From assembly GCF_016920785.2 (NCBI RefSeq), contig NW_024609857.1:133851094-133915093 (forward strand): DNA of 64,000 bases, in the 5' to 3' direction. The translations under genes were made by a program, and so were the position numbers. How positions within the stretch are numbered: the stretch's first letter is position 1; every line of letters begins with the position of its first letter. The DNA comes from Ixodes scapularis. Its lineage: Eukaryota; Arthropoda; Arachnida; Ixodida; Ixodidae. The notes beneath the pieces were generated by a model. It was not told where the DNA came from. It saw only the letters and a program-made list of their open reading frames with translations, and searched no databases. This document shows, one piece after another, positions 11,138-20,356 of the stretch.

Positions 11138-12368
11138 GTATGCTGGCTATCCTTCGACTAAAAGGCGTTTTTGTAGTTGCATTTGGGATAATAAGCTGGT
11201 GGAAAACGGACACGAGGCGTTCCACCTGATATACGGAACTGAGGAGTCGTCAACTTTGCCTCATTATGCTGCTTGTTGCCAAATGTTGATAGGATTTCGT
11301 TTTTGCTGATGTGATTAACGTCTTCATGATACCTATCTTAACAGACTTTGAAAGAGCACTCTCAAAAGGGAGCAAAGGCTTTTCCGAACACTGACCGAAC
11401 ACCCAGCAAACGCCTTCGTTGGTTTTTCCAATCGCAGGTCTAGAAATTGTAGCCCTTCCGAGGATGGCTCTTCCTTTTTGAATTTTAGTTTGCCTCCTGT
11501 GTTTTTGACCGAGGCCACGATCACCTGGACTTTATTGGCTACAGGGTGAATAATCAAGTAGTCATCAACGTAGCGGACTACGGTGCATTCCGGGCTAGTG
11601 TTCTTCAGCTTTACCAGTATGGTTCTATCAACATAAGACAGGTAGATTTCACTGCATATTGCTGCAAGGCAAGACCCTATACACAGCCCGGATTTCTGTA
11701 TCCAGATTTTTCCTTCCTGCTCGATCATTGTTGATTTTAGGTAGAGTTGCAGAAGCTCGAGGAAGCCGGAAAGTGACACTCCGGATGAGTCTTGGAAGCT
11801 GCAGATTCCATGTTTGGTGATGGATTCCCCTACGGATTCGAGAAGGATTGGAACGTCCAGGTTATAGTACATGTCTTGTATGTCTAGCGAAAAGAAGTCT
11901 AAGAGCACCAGTATGAACCGGTTCTAGGGCGTTGATAAGCTCCTGACAGTTTTTTAATCGAAATGGTTGTGAGGGATGGTACGCCGGAAAGGTGCTTCTG
12001 CAGGAACGTGGCGAGGTGTTTCTGCCAGCATCCTCTCTCAGATACTACTGTGCGGAGGGGCACGTGCGGCTTGTGCGTTTTAGCGGCGAAGAATCCTTGC
12101 AGATACTGGTTGGCTGGAGCTGTTGTCGAATTTTCCATTTTCGGTAGCTCCAGCTGAACGCATAGTTCTATCAGTTTGTTGCCTAGAGATCCTGAAGGCC
12201 TGTTCTTAATGACTGTGAAGTTCTTTTCAACTGCGATTTTGGCTGTCATTGTGTACATTTCGTCATCAATTACTACAAAACCTCCTATTTTATCGACCTG
12301 GCGGAGCTTGAGGTTTTTATTTCGAATTTCCGCTACTGTGACCGAATGTTGACACTTAGTTACGGGTT
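11138..12368 (-). pseudogene. PLE-B copy 1, reverse transcriptase
   Basis: Two overlapping minus-strand frames (12368 to 11899, then 11908 to 11333) are separated by a frameshift. The first has GGFVVIDDE and the F-x-A-K-T-H-K motif of PLE reverse transcriptases. The second has FSLDIQDMYYN (palm aspartate), SGLCIGS and the catalytic VVRYVDDYLI. The linker toward the endonuclease (11333 to 11138) carries several stops and ends RRIASI at the D-element insertion. The open frame begins at 12483 only because it reads into the adjacent PLE-A end. The product would be RT for target-primed copying; this copy is dead. Confidence 0.7.
12358..12368. repeat. Target-site duplication of PLE-A, left copy
   Basis: GTTGACACTTA here is repeated at 22783-22793. 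PLE-B coding sequence lies on the outer side of both copies, so it marks one insertion event spanning 12369-22782. Confidence 0.65.
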
Positions 12369-12837
12369 TCAGTTGAGCCAGTTGGTGCATGTTACTTGGG
12401 CTGGGGCCAGCTGAACTTAGAGGAGAGATGAAGCGTGAGAAACAGGGACAGAAAAAGACATAGACACTCCGCTGGACTACCAACTACGGTTTTAATTCTT
12501 CTTTTTCTTTTTCTTTCCTCCCGTGATCCTCTGCTGCTTTTGTTTTCGAAATTCTTGCTTTCTTATCTTTTAGAGCGCAGCTCTTAGGGGCCCGTTTCCG
12601 GCTTGAGCGGCGTCGCCGTCGCCGTCGCCGTCGGCGTAACCGCGCGGTGCATCATGGGAAATGTCCCATAATGCACCGCGCGAGCCCCCCACTGGGGTCA
12701 CGTGACCTCGTGGGGGGTCACGTGACCCCCCGAAGTCACGTGACTCCCCTGAGGTCACGTGACCCCCTCCTTGAGGTCACGTGACTCCCGAGGTCACGTG
12801 ACCCCCGCCGATGTCGCGTGACCCCCCGATGACGTCA

Positions 12838-13414
12838 TCGTCACTGATGACGTCACCGGCATCCACATCGTCATCGTCATCATCACTGATGACGTCACCG
12901 GCATCCACATCGTCATCGTCATCACTGATGACGTCACCGGCATCCACATCGTCATCATCATCACTGATGACGTCACCGGCATCCACATCGTCATCGTCAT
13001 CATCACTGATGACGTCACCGGCATCCACATCGTCATCGTCATCATCACTGATGACGTCACCGGCATCCACATCGTCATCGTCATCATCACTGATGACGTC
13101 ACCGGCATCCACATCGTCATCGTCATCATCACTGATAACGTCACCGGCATCCATATTGTCATCGTCATCACTGATGACGTCACCGGCATCCACATCGTCA
13201 TCGTCATCATCACTGATGACGTCACCGGCATCCACATCGTCATCGTCATCATCAGTGATGACGTCACCGGCATCCGCATCGTCATCGTCATCATCACTAA
13301 TGACGTTACCGACATCCGCATCGTCATCGTCATCATCACTGACGACGTCATCAGTGACGTCACTGATGTCGTCACCGGCATCCACATCGTCATCGTCATC
13401 ATCACTGATGACGT
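12838..13414. repeat. TGACGTCA tandem array
   Basis: The unit is 42 bases (shorter forms 39 and 36) and holds the palindrome TGACGTCA followed by CCGGCATCCACATCG and a variable number of TCATCG/ATC triplets. About 13 units are present. It is not coding: all reading frames give low-complexity Asp, Ser or Met/Thr runs. Confidence 0.9.
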
Positions 13415-13599
13415 TGTAGGGACTGGACGCACCGACAAGCGAGTCCAGTCTCGACACAGCAAAAAAGAGAAAAAGAGACGCGCGCGCTAGCTATACGCTC
13501 ACGCGCTCACGCGCTCACGAAGAGCAGTTCCTGCCGAGACACCACTGAAATAGAACGTTGTTTTGGAACGTCCGTCTCCTGCCTGTTTCTTTCACCACA
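13415..13599 (+). repeat. 5' LTR of the CsRn1-like element
   Basis: 185 bp, TGTAGG...CACCACA, identical to 17606-17790. It contains a run of GCGCTCAC repeats (about 13498-13517). Confidence 0.95.
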
Positions 13600-13601
13600 T
13601 T

Positions 13602-13619
13602 TGGTGACCCGGACGTGAT
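13602..13619 (+). other. Primer binding site, tRNA-Trp type
   Basis: TGGTGACCCGGACGTGAT starts two bases after the LTR. It matches the complement of the 3' end of tRNA-Trp at 17 of 18 positions (G instead of C at position 10). Confidence 0.8.
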
Positions 13620-13639
13620 CGCCAACTAGAACGGGTGAA

Positions 13640-14515
13640 ATGCAGCAAGGAGAGCCTTCGGACCCGCCGCCAGCCACTGTTGCAGCAGCCGCAGTCCGCC
13701 TTCCACCATACTGGGACCGCAATCCGCGAGTTTGGTTCCTGCAAGCGGAATCACAATTCCACCTCGCTGGGGTCACCACACAAGGTCGGAAGTACCACCA
13801 CGTCGTCTCGGCTCTTTCACCAGCTGCAGCCGACGAAGTCTACGACGTTCTGGCAAATCCCTCTCCAGCAACACCGCATGACCAACTGAAGAATGCTCTG
13901 CTCCAGCGCACCGAGATTTCGGAACGCTCCCGCGTGCAGCAGCTTCTCTCGGCGGAAGAGCTCGGGGATCGGCGGCCAAGCCAGTTGCTGCGACGCATGA
14001 CCCAGCTTCTTGGAGAGCGCTCTAACAATCTGGACGACGTATTCCTCCGCGAGCTGTTCTTGCAAAGGCTACCTTCCAATGTTCAGATGGTTTTGGCAAC
14101 AGCAACAACGTTGGACCTCACCGGACTTGCCGCGTTGGCCGACGCCGTGATGGAGGTGACCACTCCATCGGTCGCCAGTGTTATCGTGGCTCCACAGCAA
14201 CCAACAGCCCAAGACTCTGGAGCGGCCGCCAACAGCCAGCCTCCCCAGGCCAACATCGAGCAGCTTTGCCAACGTTTAGAGGAGATCGTCGTCGCAGCTA
14301 CACGAGGCCGCACCCCCCACCCTCGTGAGTCACATCGCAGACGTTCGACGTCTCGTCGGGCACGCGGCGAATCGACATCTCGTCGGACACGCGGCGAAAA
14401 CACGCGATCACCGAGCCCTGCCGGGGTCTGCTACTACCACCGCCGCTTCGGTGCCAACGCCCGGCATTGCCTCCGCCCCTGTTCATGGCAGGGAAACAGG
14501 CCGGCCGACCTCTAG
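13640..14515 (+). CDS. Gag of the CsRn1-like element
   Basis: A 291-residue structural protein that would form the particle packaging element RNA. Residues 20-170 hold the helical domain seen in this lineage, with PPYWDRNPRVWF near the start and LRELFLQRLP further on. Residues 205-255 are Arg/Ser-rich. The C-terminus has the atypical zinc box C264-x2-H267-x9-C277-x3-C281 instead of the usual CCHC. The stop is at 14513-14515. A G GGA AAC heptamer 18 bases before the end of the frame lies in register for a -1 shift into pol. The ATG at 13640 lies 20 bases after the primer site. Confidence 0.88.
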   Translation: MQQGEPSDPPPATVAAAAVRLPPYWDRNPRVWFLQAESQFHLAGVTTQGRKYHHVVSALSPAAADEVYDVLANPSPATPHDQLKNALLQRTEISERSRVQQLLSAEELGDRRPSQLLRRMTQLLGERSNNLDDVFLRELFLQRLPSNVQMVLATATTLDLTGLAALADAVMEVTTPSVASVIVAPQQPTAQDSGAAANSQPPQANIEQLCQRLEEIVVAATRGRTPHPRESHRRRSTSRRARGESTSRRTRGENTRSPSPAGVCYYHRRFGANARHCLRPCSWQGNRPADL

Positions 14516-17500
14516 AGGCGACGAGTGGTCAGGGCCTCGGCGAAAGTCGCCTTTTCTACGTGTGTGACCGAGCCACCAAGAACCGGTACCTCGTCGACAC
14601 CGGAGCCGAGATCAGCGCAGTTCCAGCAACGCGTGCCGACCGTTCCTTGACACCGATCTATTTTCTGCGCGCAGTGAACAACAGCGCGATCCCAGTCTAC
14701 CGAGAACGGTCGATCACCCTTAACCTCGGCCTCCGGCGGGTTTTCCGGTGGATCTTCCTGGTGGCCGACGTCAGTCAAGGAATTCTCGGCGCGGACTTTC
14801 TCAACCACTACAAGCTCCTCGTGGACGTTAGAAGCAGGCGACTGATAGACTCCACCACGCGACTTTCCATCCATGGTATCGCAACGGACGACAATGCAGT
14901 CTACACCTCTGCCTGCACGATCCCGGAAGAAGCGTTCAAGACTTCGCTGAGTAAGTTTCCGAGCCTTACTCAGTCACCTGATTGGACCAAACCCGTCTCG
15001 CACGACGTGCAACACCACATCGTGACGACAGGACCACCTGTTTACTGTCGTCCCCGCCGTCTAGCCCCAGAGAAACTCCGCGATGCTCGCCAAGAGTTTG
15101 AACACATGTTGGACCTTGGCATCATCCGACCCTCGTCTAGCAGCTGGGCGTCTCCATTACACATGGTGTCGAAGAAAAATGGAGACTGGCGGCCGTGTGG
15201 CGATTATCGTGTCCTAAATAAGAACACTGTACCGGACAGGTATCCTCTACCTAACATCCAGGATTTTACGGTGAACCTACAAGGCGCGAAGGTCTTCTCC
15301 AAAATCGATCTGACGCGGGCCTACCACCAAATTCCCGTGGCCGAAGAAGATATCCCGAAAACAGCGATCACGACACCGTTTGGACTTTTTGAATTTCTCC
15401 GCATGCCCTTTGGCCTCAGAAATGCGGCTCAGTCATTCCAACGGTTCATCGACGCTGTCACACGAGGGTTACCTTTTGTCTTCGCGTACGTAGACGATTT
15501 GCTCATAGCCAGCAAGTCACCGGAAGAGCACACGAACCACTTGGACCTCCTCTTTGAACGACTGCGCAGCCACGGCATTGTCATCAACGCCGCGAAAAGT
15601 GTGTTCGGAGTTCCGGAATTGGAATTTCTTGGTCATCGGCTTGACTCCTCGGGCATTCGCCCATTGCCATCAAAGGTACAAGCCATCAAAGATTTCCCGA
15701 GGCCGACTTCGACCACCAAACTTCGCCAGTTTCTCGGTTTGGTCAATTTTTACCGACGTTTCGTTCCGAACTGCGCCAAACTGCTCGAACATCTTGAGGT
15801 CCTTCTAACAAAACAAGAGCGAAAAAAGTCGTCCCTTATTTGGAACGAAGATGCGGAACGCGCTTTCGGCGAGGTAAAGAACTTACTGGCAGAAGCAACA
15901 ATGCTAGCACATCCTAAGCATGATGCCCCAACATCGCTGATGACCGACGCATCTGCCACAGCCGTAGGAGCGGTGCTACAACAAAAAGTCGACGGAGAGT
16001 GGCGGCCGATTGGTTTCTTTTCTAAGAAGCTCAAGCCAGCGCAAACGCGCTACAGCGTTTTCGGACGTGAACTCTTGGCTGCCTACTTGGCTGTACGACA
16101 CTTTCGACATTTCGTCGAGGGACGGCCATTTACCATATGGACTGACCACAAGCCCCTAACTTACGCCATCAGCAATGCCGGCTCTCATTACACACCACGT
16201 GAGATTCGCCAGCTAGCCTTCTTGGCCGAATTCACAACGGACATTCGGCACGTTAAAGGAGTTGACAACGTCCCCGCTGATGTCCTCAGCCGGATCGACG
16301 CCGTGAACACCCCAGCCTGTTCTGCTGTAGACTTGGAGTTGCTGGCTCGTCTACAGACCACCGACGAAGAATTGCAAGCCCTGCGCAGTTCATCTACGTC
16401 ACTGCAACTGCGGGATGTAAGCTTTCCAGAAGGCACCACCGTGATCTGCGACCTGTCAACGGGAACGCCTAGGCCTTTTGTACCACGTGAACTGCGACGA
16501 CAGCTTTTCGAAGCAATTCACTGCTTGTCGCACCCGGGTATACGAGCATCCCAGAAGCTCCTGTGCGACCGCTACGTTTGGCCCCGGATAAAATCCGACG
16601 TTCGTGATTGGGTGCGTTCCTGCATCGCATGCCAGTGCGCGAAAGTACAGCGGCATCCGGTGCCACCAAGTCGACAATTCCTACAGCCTGACAGCCGTTT
16701 CAACAAGATCCATCTGGACCTAGTAGGACCCCTACCGATTTCTCAGGGACAGCGCTACATCCTAACGTGTGTCGACAGATTCACACGATGGCCAGAGGCA
16801 ACCCCACTGCCCGATATCACCGCCGCCACCGTCGCTGAGGCGTTTATCGTTACGTGGGTATCCCGGTTTGGCTGCCCCTCAGAAATTGTCACCGACAGGG
16901 GTCGACAATTTGAATCGGCACTCTTTGCCGAACTCACTCGATTGCTCGGAACCAACCGCTTGAGAACGACTGCCTACCACCCACAGTCAAACGGGATGGT
17001 AGAACGATTTCATCGACATTTGAAATCGGCTCTTGCAGCTCAGGGTGGTCCCTCGGATTGGGTTCGTCATCTCCCCCTTGTGCTTCTTGGAATCCGGACA
17101 GCCTTGAAGGCGGACATCGGATGCTCCACCGCCGAGCTGGTGTACGGCACTGCACTTCGCTTGCCATCAGATTTTTTTGAAGTGGAACTGCCTCAACAAC
17201 AAAGGCAGTTGGACTATGTAGAACAACTCAAGCAAATTTTTATCAATTTGCGACCGGTGCCTACACGGCAAGGAACTTCAAAGTCTCCCTACGTGACCCA
17301 GGACCTCCAAGACGCCACTCATGTTTTCGTACGACAATCGCAAAAGAAGCCACTGCGCCCACATTACATCGGACCTTTTCCAGTGGTCGAAAAGAGAAGC
17401 GACACGTTTGTCCTGCGTGTCAACGGCAAGAATGACACCGTTGCATTGGAGAGACTAAAGCCGGCACATATTGAGCAAGAGCATGTGCAGGGAATAGCGC

Positions 17501-17568
17501 TACGTGACATCGACCAGACGACAGAGAAAAGCCAACTTCGTTGGCACTCGAATGTTTCTGTGCTTTGA
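14467..17568 (+). CDS. Pol of the CsRn1-like element (PR-RT-RNase H-IN)
   Basis: An uninterrupted 1033-residue frame from the first ATG; translation more likely enters from gag by -1 frameshift at 14491-14497, so the first residues are nominal. Protease: DTGA at 44-47. Reverse transcriptase: D281 in FSKIDLTRAY, MPFGLRNA at 313-320 and the catalytic YVDD at 341-344. RNase H: D494, E535 and D560 (MTDAS, GREL, WTDHK). Integrase: H685/H689 with C719 and C722 zinc site, then D751, D810 and E846 (HLDL, VTDRG, VERF), followed by a GPF module near the C-terminus. All catalytic residues seen by eye are present. The stop is at 17566-17568, just before the polypurine tract. Confidence 0.92.
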   Translation: MPPPLFMAGKQAGRPLEATSGQGLGESRLFYVCDRATKNRYLVDTGAEISAVPATRADRSLTPIYFLRAVNNSAIPVYRERSITLNLGLRRVFRWIFLVADVSQGILGADFLNHYKLLVDVRSRRLIDSTTRLSIHGIATDDNAVYTSACTIPEEAFKTSLSKFPSLTQSPDWTKPVSHDVQHHIVTTGPPVYCRPRRLAPEKLRDARQEFEHMLDLGIIRPSSSSWASPLHMVSKKNGDWRPCGDYRVLNKNTVPDRYPLPNIQDFTVNLQGAKVFSKIDLTRAYHQIPVAEEDIPKTAITTPFGLFEFLRMPFGLRNAAQSFQRFIDAVTRGLPFVFAYVDDLLIASKSPEEHTNHLDLLFERLRSHGIVINAAKSVFGVPELEFLGHRLDSSGIRPLPSKVQAIKDFPRPTSTTKLRQFLGLVNFYRRFVPNCAKLLEHLEVLLTKQERKKSSLIWNEDAERAFGEVKNLLAEATMLAHPKHDAPTSLMTDASATAVGAVLQQKVDGEWRPIGFFSKKLKPAQTRYSVFGRELLAAYLAVRHFRHFVEGRPFTIWTDHKPLTYAISNAGSHYTPREIRQLAFLAEFTTDIRHVKGVDNVPADVLSRIDAVNTPACSAVDLELLARLQTTDEELQALRSSSTSLQLRDVSFPEGTTVICDLSTGTPRPFVPRELRRQLFEAIHCLSHPGIRASQKLLCDRYVWPRIKSDVRDWVRSCIACQCAKVQRHPVPPSRQFLQPDSRFNKIHLDLVGPLPISQGQRYILTCVDRFTRWPEATPLPDITAATVAEAFIVTWVSRFGCPSEIVTDRGRQFESALFAELTRLLGTNRLRTTAYHPQSNGMVERFHRHLKSALAAQGGPSDWVRHLPLVLLGIRTALKADIGCSTAELVYGTALRLPSDFFEVELPQQQRQLDYVEQLKQIFINLRPVPTRQGTSKSPYVTQDLQDATHVFVRQSQKKPLRPHYIGPFPVVEKRSDTFVLRVNGKNDTVALERLKPAHIEQEHVQGIALRDIDQTTEKSQLRWHSNVSVL
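14491..14497 (+). promoter_or_regulatory. -1 frameshift slippery site
   Basis: GGGAAAC reads G GGA AAC in the gag frame, a canonical X XXY YYZ heptamer. A -1 slip places ribosomes in the pol frame and before the gag stop. Downstream, GGCGAC (14517-14522) can pair with GTCGCC (14546-14551), and GAGGC (14515-14519) with GCCTC (14534-14538), giving candidate stimulatory structures, though about 18 bases away. Confidence 0.8.
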
Positions 17569-17590
17569 TCGTTCGTCCTACCTCCTCTCT

Positions 17591-17599
17591 AAGGGGGGG
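17591..17599 (+). other. Polypurine tract
   Basis: AAGGGGGGG lies six bases before the 3' LTR (17606), where plus-strand priming is expected. Confidence 0.85.
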
Positions 17600-17605
17600 C
17601 ATATC

Positions 17606-17790
17606 TGTAGGGACTGGACGCACCGACAAGCGAGTCCAGTCTCGACACAGCAAAAAAGAGAAAAAGAGACGCGCGCGCTAGCTATACGCTCACGCGCTCA
17701 CGCGCTCACGAAGAGCAGTTCCTGCCGAGACACCACTGAAATAGAACGTTGTTTTGGAACGTCCGTCTCCTGCCTGTTTCTTTCACCACA
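17606..17790 (+). repeat. 3' LTR of the CsRn1-like element
   Basis: Identical over 185 bases to 13415-13599. It is followed by the ACGT target duplication at 17791-17794. Confidence 0.95.
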
Positions 17791-18019
17791 ACGTCATCAG
17801 CGACGTCACTGATGACGTCACCGACAATCGCATCGTCATCGTCATCATCACTGGTGAACCCCCAAGGTCACGTGACCCCCCCCCCCTGGTTAGTTTAACC
17901 CCCCCAGTGCCCTTCCCTCCTCCTCCTCAAGAGCTGCGCTCCAATTCGGCGTTACAGGGAGTTGTAAGCGGCTTTCATTTTTTCTTCTTCTTTTCGTTTT
18001 CGTTTCTGGAGCTCAATGT

Positions 18020-18442
18020 TTAAAGGACATTTGGACGCCTGCGGGGCGGAAAGCACCGCAAAAAGTGATTCTCTTTGGTGCTAAGCTTGATTGATGGCTC
18101 GCTGACGCATGTCGCTTGGTTCCCCTCTGTGGCCATGGTCTCTATCATTTCCCGAGCATACGTGTTTTTAAAGAGTTTTAGTAGATCGTTCCCATGACTC
18201 CGATAACGATATCCCAATACGTCGCCACCGCCTCCCTTGCGCATGCATAGTATCGTTATCGGGGCTATCGGAGGTATCGGAACGATCTACTAAAACTCCC
18301 TTTTGTTTCTTGCTATGATGGTAATATTGTTGAGCTCTGCACTGCATCTGCACGAGCGGCAGTGCGCTGGTAGATGGCCTGCCGTTGTTCCTTTAACCGA
18401 TGCTGCATGCTTTCTCATCCTTTCGTTTACGCATCTGCCCGT
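18020..18442 (-). pseudogene. PLE-A copy 1, endonuclease C-terminal part
   Basis: On the minus strand, after the nonsense codon at 18443-18445, the frame would continue through the rest of the GIY-YIG domain to about 18300. It is then interrupted by a small MITE and resumes at 18170 (NTYAREMIETMA…) to the stop at 18020. The parallel copy at 21867-22170 is uninterrupted. Confidence 0.65.
18171..18299. mobile_element. Small MITE in the PLE-A endonuclease
   Basis: Perfect 20-bp inverted repeats, GAGTTTTAGTAGATCGTTCC at 18173-18192 and its complement at 18279-18298, enclose a short core with diverged ATAACGAT/ATCGTTAT half-palindromes. The homologous position in copy 2 (about 22018-22024) lacks it, so it is an insertion. 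The target duplication is unclear because of flanking T runs. Confidence 0.65.
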
Positions 18443-20356
18443 CTAGCCGTTATAACATTTTCCACATGATAGGGGAATATGGTAAACGACCCCGGTCTCG
18501 CATGGGGCATACTGTCTCTTGTGCGAAACATTGCAGATTTGTTTTTTCTGGTTGGTGTCTTCATTTACTTTTCTGCACATGGAGTATGCTTTGTTTGGGG
18601 CAGAGCACACGACCCTTATGTCCTGCCTTGCGGCTATCTTCTTTAGTTTGTGCGTTATTCCATGGACATAAGGTAATACTGCGATTTTCTGTTTTTCTTT
18701 TGCCTTCGTAGTTTCTCCTGGATGAGTTGACCTCCGCCTGAGTTTTGTGCAGATGTTCTCGCATACGCATATCAATAGGTCATTTGGATACCCAGATTCA
18801 CGTAAACGGGAAATTTGTTTTTGAAAACTCGCCTCTATTGCGTGATGACATGATTTGTTCAGAGCCGTTGCAAGGGCGGTGATGGCAACACTTCGCTTGA
18901 TGGTCTTAGAATGTTCAGATGCAAATGGCAAAAACCCTTTGTTCGACCTGGGTTCATATCTCCAGCATACATGTCCCTCATTAAATTCCAGTTTCAGATC
19001 TAAAAACTTTATGCACCTATTCGTTGCTGGCTCGTGTGTGAAGCATAATTTCGGGCAACTTTCCCCGAAGCATCTCAACACCGTGTCTATGCATCCTTTG
19101 CTTTGATCTTCTTCCTTTTCTTTGGTGTGAAGAATTAGGAAATCGTCAACATACCTGAAGATGGCAAGGATTCTTTTGTCTTGTAATTTTTCTTGGATGA
19201 TTCTGTCTCGTGCTGCAAGGAACAAGTCGCACAATAGTGGGGCCACACGAGAGCCAATACACACCCCACTTCTTTGTACAAAGTGTTGTTCTTGGAGTGC
19301 AACAACAGTAGCTGTCAGGTACGCGCTGAGCAGCTCTAGGAAGGTGTCCACGTTTATGCCCGCCGCGTTTTGGAAAGATGTACAGCCTTGCTCTTCTATG
19401 GTGCGTCTGAGAATCACCATGAGGTCTGCATGCGGTATAGAATAGTACATGTATTGTATGTCGATTGAAAATCCTGATGTTATTTCGGATCCCTTTTGCT
19501 GAAGGTATGAAATCACTTCCTCTGAATTTCGGATCATGTATGGGTCATTGCACTGTATTAACGACATTTGCCTTGATAGGAAGGTTGAAAGATGTGCTTG
19601 CCAGGTTCTCCTTTCTGACATAATAGCACGAAACGGCACGCCTTCTTTATGCGTCTTGGCTGAGAAAAAAACTTCTAAAAATCCTTCCTTTGTTCCCTTG
19701 ATCTTCGTGTGCAGGCTGGTTAGTTGGTTATCTTGCAGCAATCTCATGATGACCTGTTTAGCAACCTTGCCTTGTTTTTTATCAACCTGGATAAAGTTCT
19801 TGGCCAAAGCTTGAGACGCCTTTCCACCATATGCTCTCGATCCTAAAACCACGAAGCCACCTTCCTTGTCTGAGATGCAAAGTTTCATGTCCTTCTCTCG
19901 TAGCTCTTGAATGGTGGATTGGAAGCTCGTACGTGGAATTTCCTGCTTCCGATGGCTTATCAGGCAATCCACTCCTTCACTGATTACTTGCGAGGCCTTT
20001 TCATCATAAGTTTTAGATGCGATGTTTCGCACCATGGCTAGCTTGTCCACTGGCTCAAGCTTAGGAGGTAAGGCATATTTTGGGCCTTTTTCTAACACTT
20101 CCCTGGTCTTTTCTGATATGTCGACGTCTCCCATGACTTTTACAGGCCATCCTTTGGGATTGTTTTGGTTGCGTCTTGCCAGATGGTGTTTCAGGATCGG
20201 TAGAAACCACTCTTTCAAGATGGTTTCTTTTGAGTGCCTAGTCATTGTGAGAAAATTCTTGAAGGCATTCTGGTTTTCACATCGGGATCGCAGGAAGTCT
20301 GTGAGCATTCGTTGTTGGCGCCACGTTTCCGACCTCAAAATCTTAGATACTCGCAT
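18443..20356 (-). CDS. PLE-A reverse transcriptase with truncated GIY-YIG endonuclease
   Basis: A 637-residue frame, the longest PLE frame in the window. It shows GGFVVLGSRAYGGKA (167-181), FFSAKTHKEGVPFRAIMSER (230-249), the palm aspartate in FSIDIQYMYYS (296-306), GVCIGSRVAPLLCD (364-377) and catalytic YVDD at 402-405. A basic linker leads to the endonuclease start GVVYHIP (622-628). The frame then ends at a TAG where copy 2 has CAG. Just before it the YIG triad reads YNG, so the endonuclease is both mutated and cut off. Start ATG 20356 follows a T-rich leader; an earlier start is possible. RT catalytic parts look intact. Confidence 0.8.
   Translation of the reverse strand: MRVSKILRSETWRQQRMLTDFLRSRCENQNAFKNFLTMTRHSKETILKEWFLPILKHHLARRNQNNPKGWPVKVMGDVDISEKTREVLEKGPKYALPPKLEPVDKLAMVRNIASKTYDEKASQVISEGVDCLISHRKQEIPRTSFQSTIQELREKDMKLCISDKEGGFVVLGSRAYGGKASQALAKNFIQVDKKQGKVAKQVIMRLLQDNQLTSLHTKIKGTKEGFLEVFFSAKTHKEGVPFRAIMSERRTWQAHLSTFLSRQMSLIQCNDPYMIRNSEEVISYLQQKGSEITSGFSIDIQYMYYSIPHADLMVILRRTIEEQGCTSFQNAAGINVDTFLELLSAYLTATVVALQEQHFVQRSGVCIGSRVAPLLCDLFLAARDRIIQEKLQDKRILAIFRYVDDFLILHTKEKEEDQSKGCIDTVLRCFGESCPKLCFTHEPATNRCIKFLDLKLEFNEGHVCWRYEPRSNKGFLPFASEHSKTIKRSVAITALATALNKSCHHAIEASFQKQISRLRESGYPNDLLICVCENICTKLRRRSTHPGETTKAKEKQKIAVLPYVHGITHKLKKIAARQDIRVVCSAPNKAYSMCRKVNEDTNQKKQICNVSHKRQYAPCETGVVYHIPLSCGKCYNG

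Larger units (their letters stand above)
13415..17790 (+). mobile_element. CsRn1-like Ty3 LTR retrotransposon, apparently intact
   Basis: The 185-bp LTRs (13415-13599, 17606-17790) are identical, flanked by a 4-bp duplication ACGT (13411-13414, 17791-17794). The primer site, gag, pol in the -1 frame and a polypurine tract are all present. A Cx2Hx9Cx3C Gag box and a tRNA-Trp primer site are the hallmarks of the CsRn1/Kabuki lineage. There is no env. It is the youngest layer of the stack and could be active. It sits in the centre of a TGACGTCA palindrome. Confidence 0.92.
12572..17977 (+). mobile_element. Palindrome-cored repeat 1 (split by Ty3 element)
   Basis: The head AGAGCGCAGCTCTTAGG begins at 12572 and the tail CAAGAGCTGCGCTCC...GGCTTTCA ends at about 17977. 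PLE-A 3' UTR lies on both sides (…TTATCTTTT and TTTTCTTCTTC…). Core order: a GC-rich palindrome with centre ATGGGAAATGTCCCAT (about 12640-12683), GTCACGTGAC repeats (12695-12830), a TGACGTCA array of about 13 units (12830-13414, continuing 17791-17852), and a further GTCACGTGAC. Aspartate- or serine-rich open frames over the array are artefacts of the repeat. Confidence 0.75.

Noticed and set aside
12838..13414. CTGATGA motifs in the array resembling hammerhead ribozyme box 1
   Set aside because: No GAAA box or matching stems follow. The motif is just part of the repeat unit.
12777..13462. Three long open frames (Asp-rich, Met/Thr-rich and Ser-rich, 202-226 residues) over one array
   Set aside because: All are translations of the same 42-bp TGACGTCA tandem unit in different frames and strands. 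Low complexity; not genes.
13415..17790. An envelope gene making this an errantivirus or retrovirus
   Set aside because: Pol ends 23 bases before the polypurine tract, leaving no room for env. The same holds for the element at 50759-55933.
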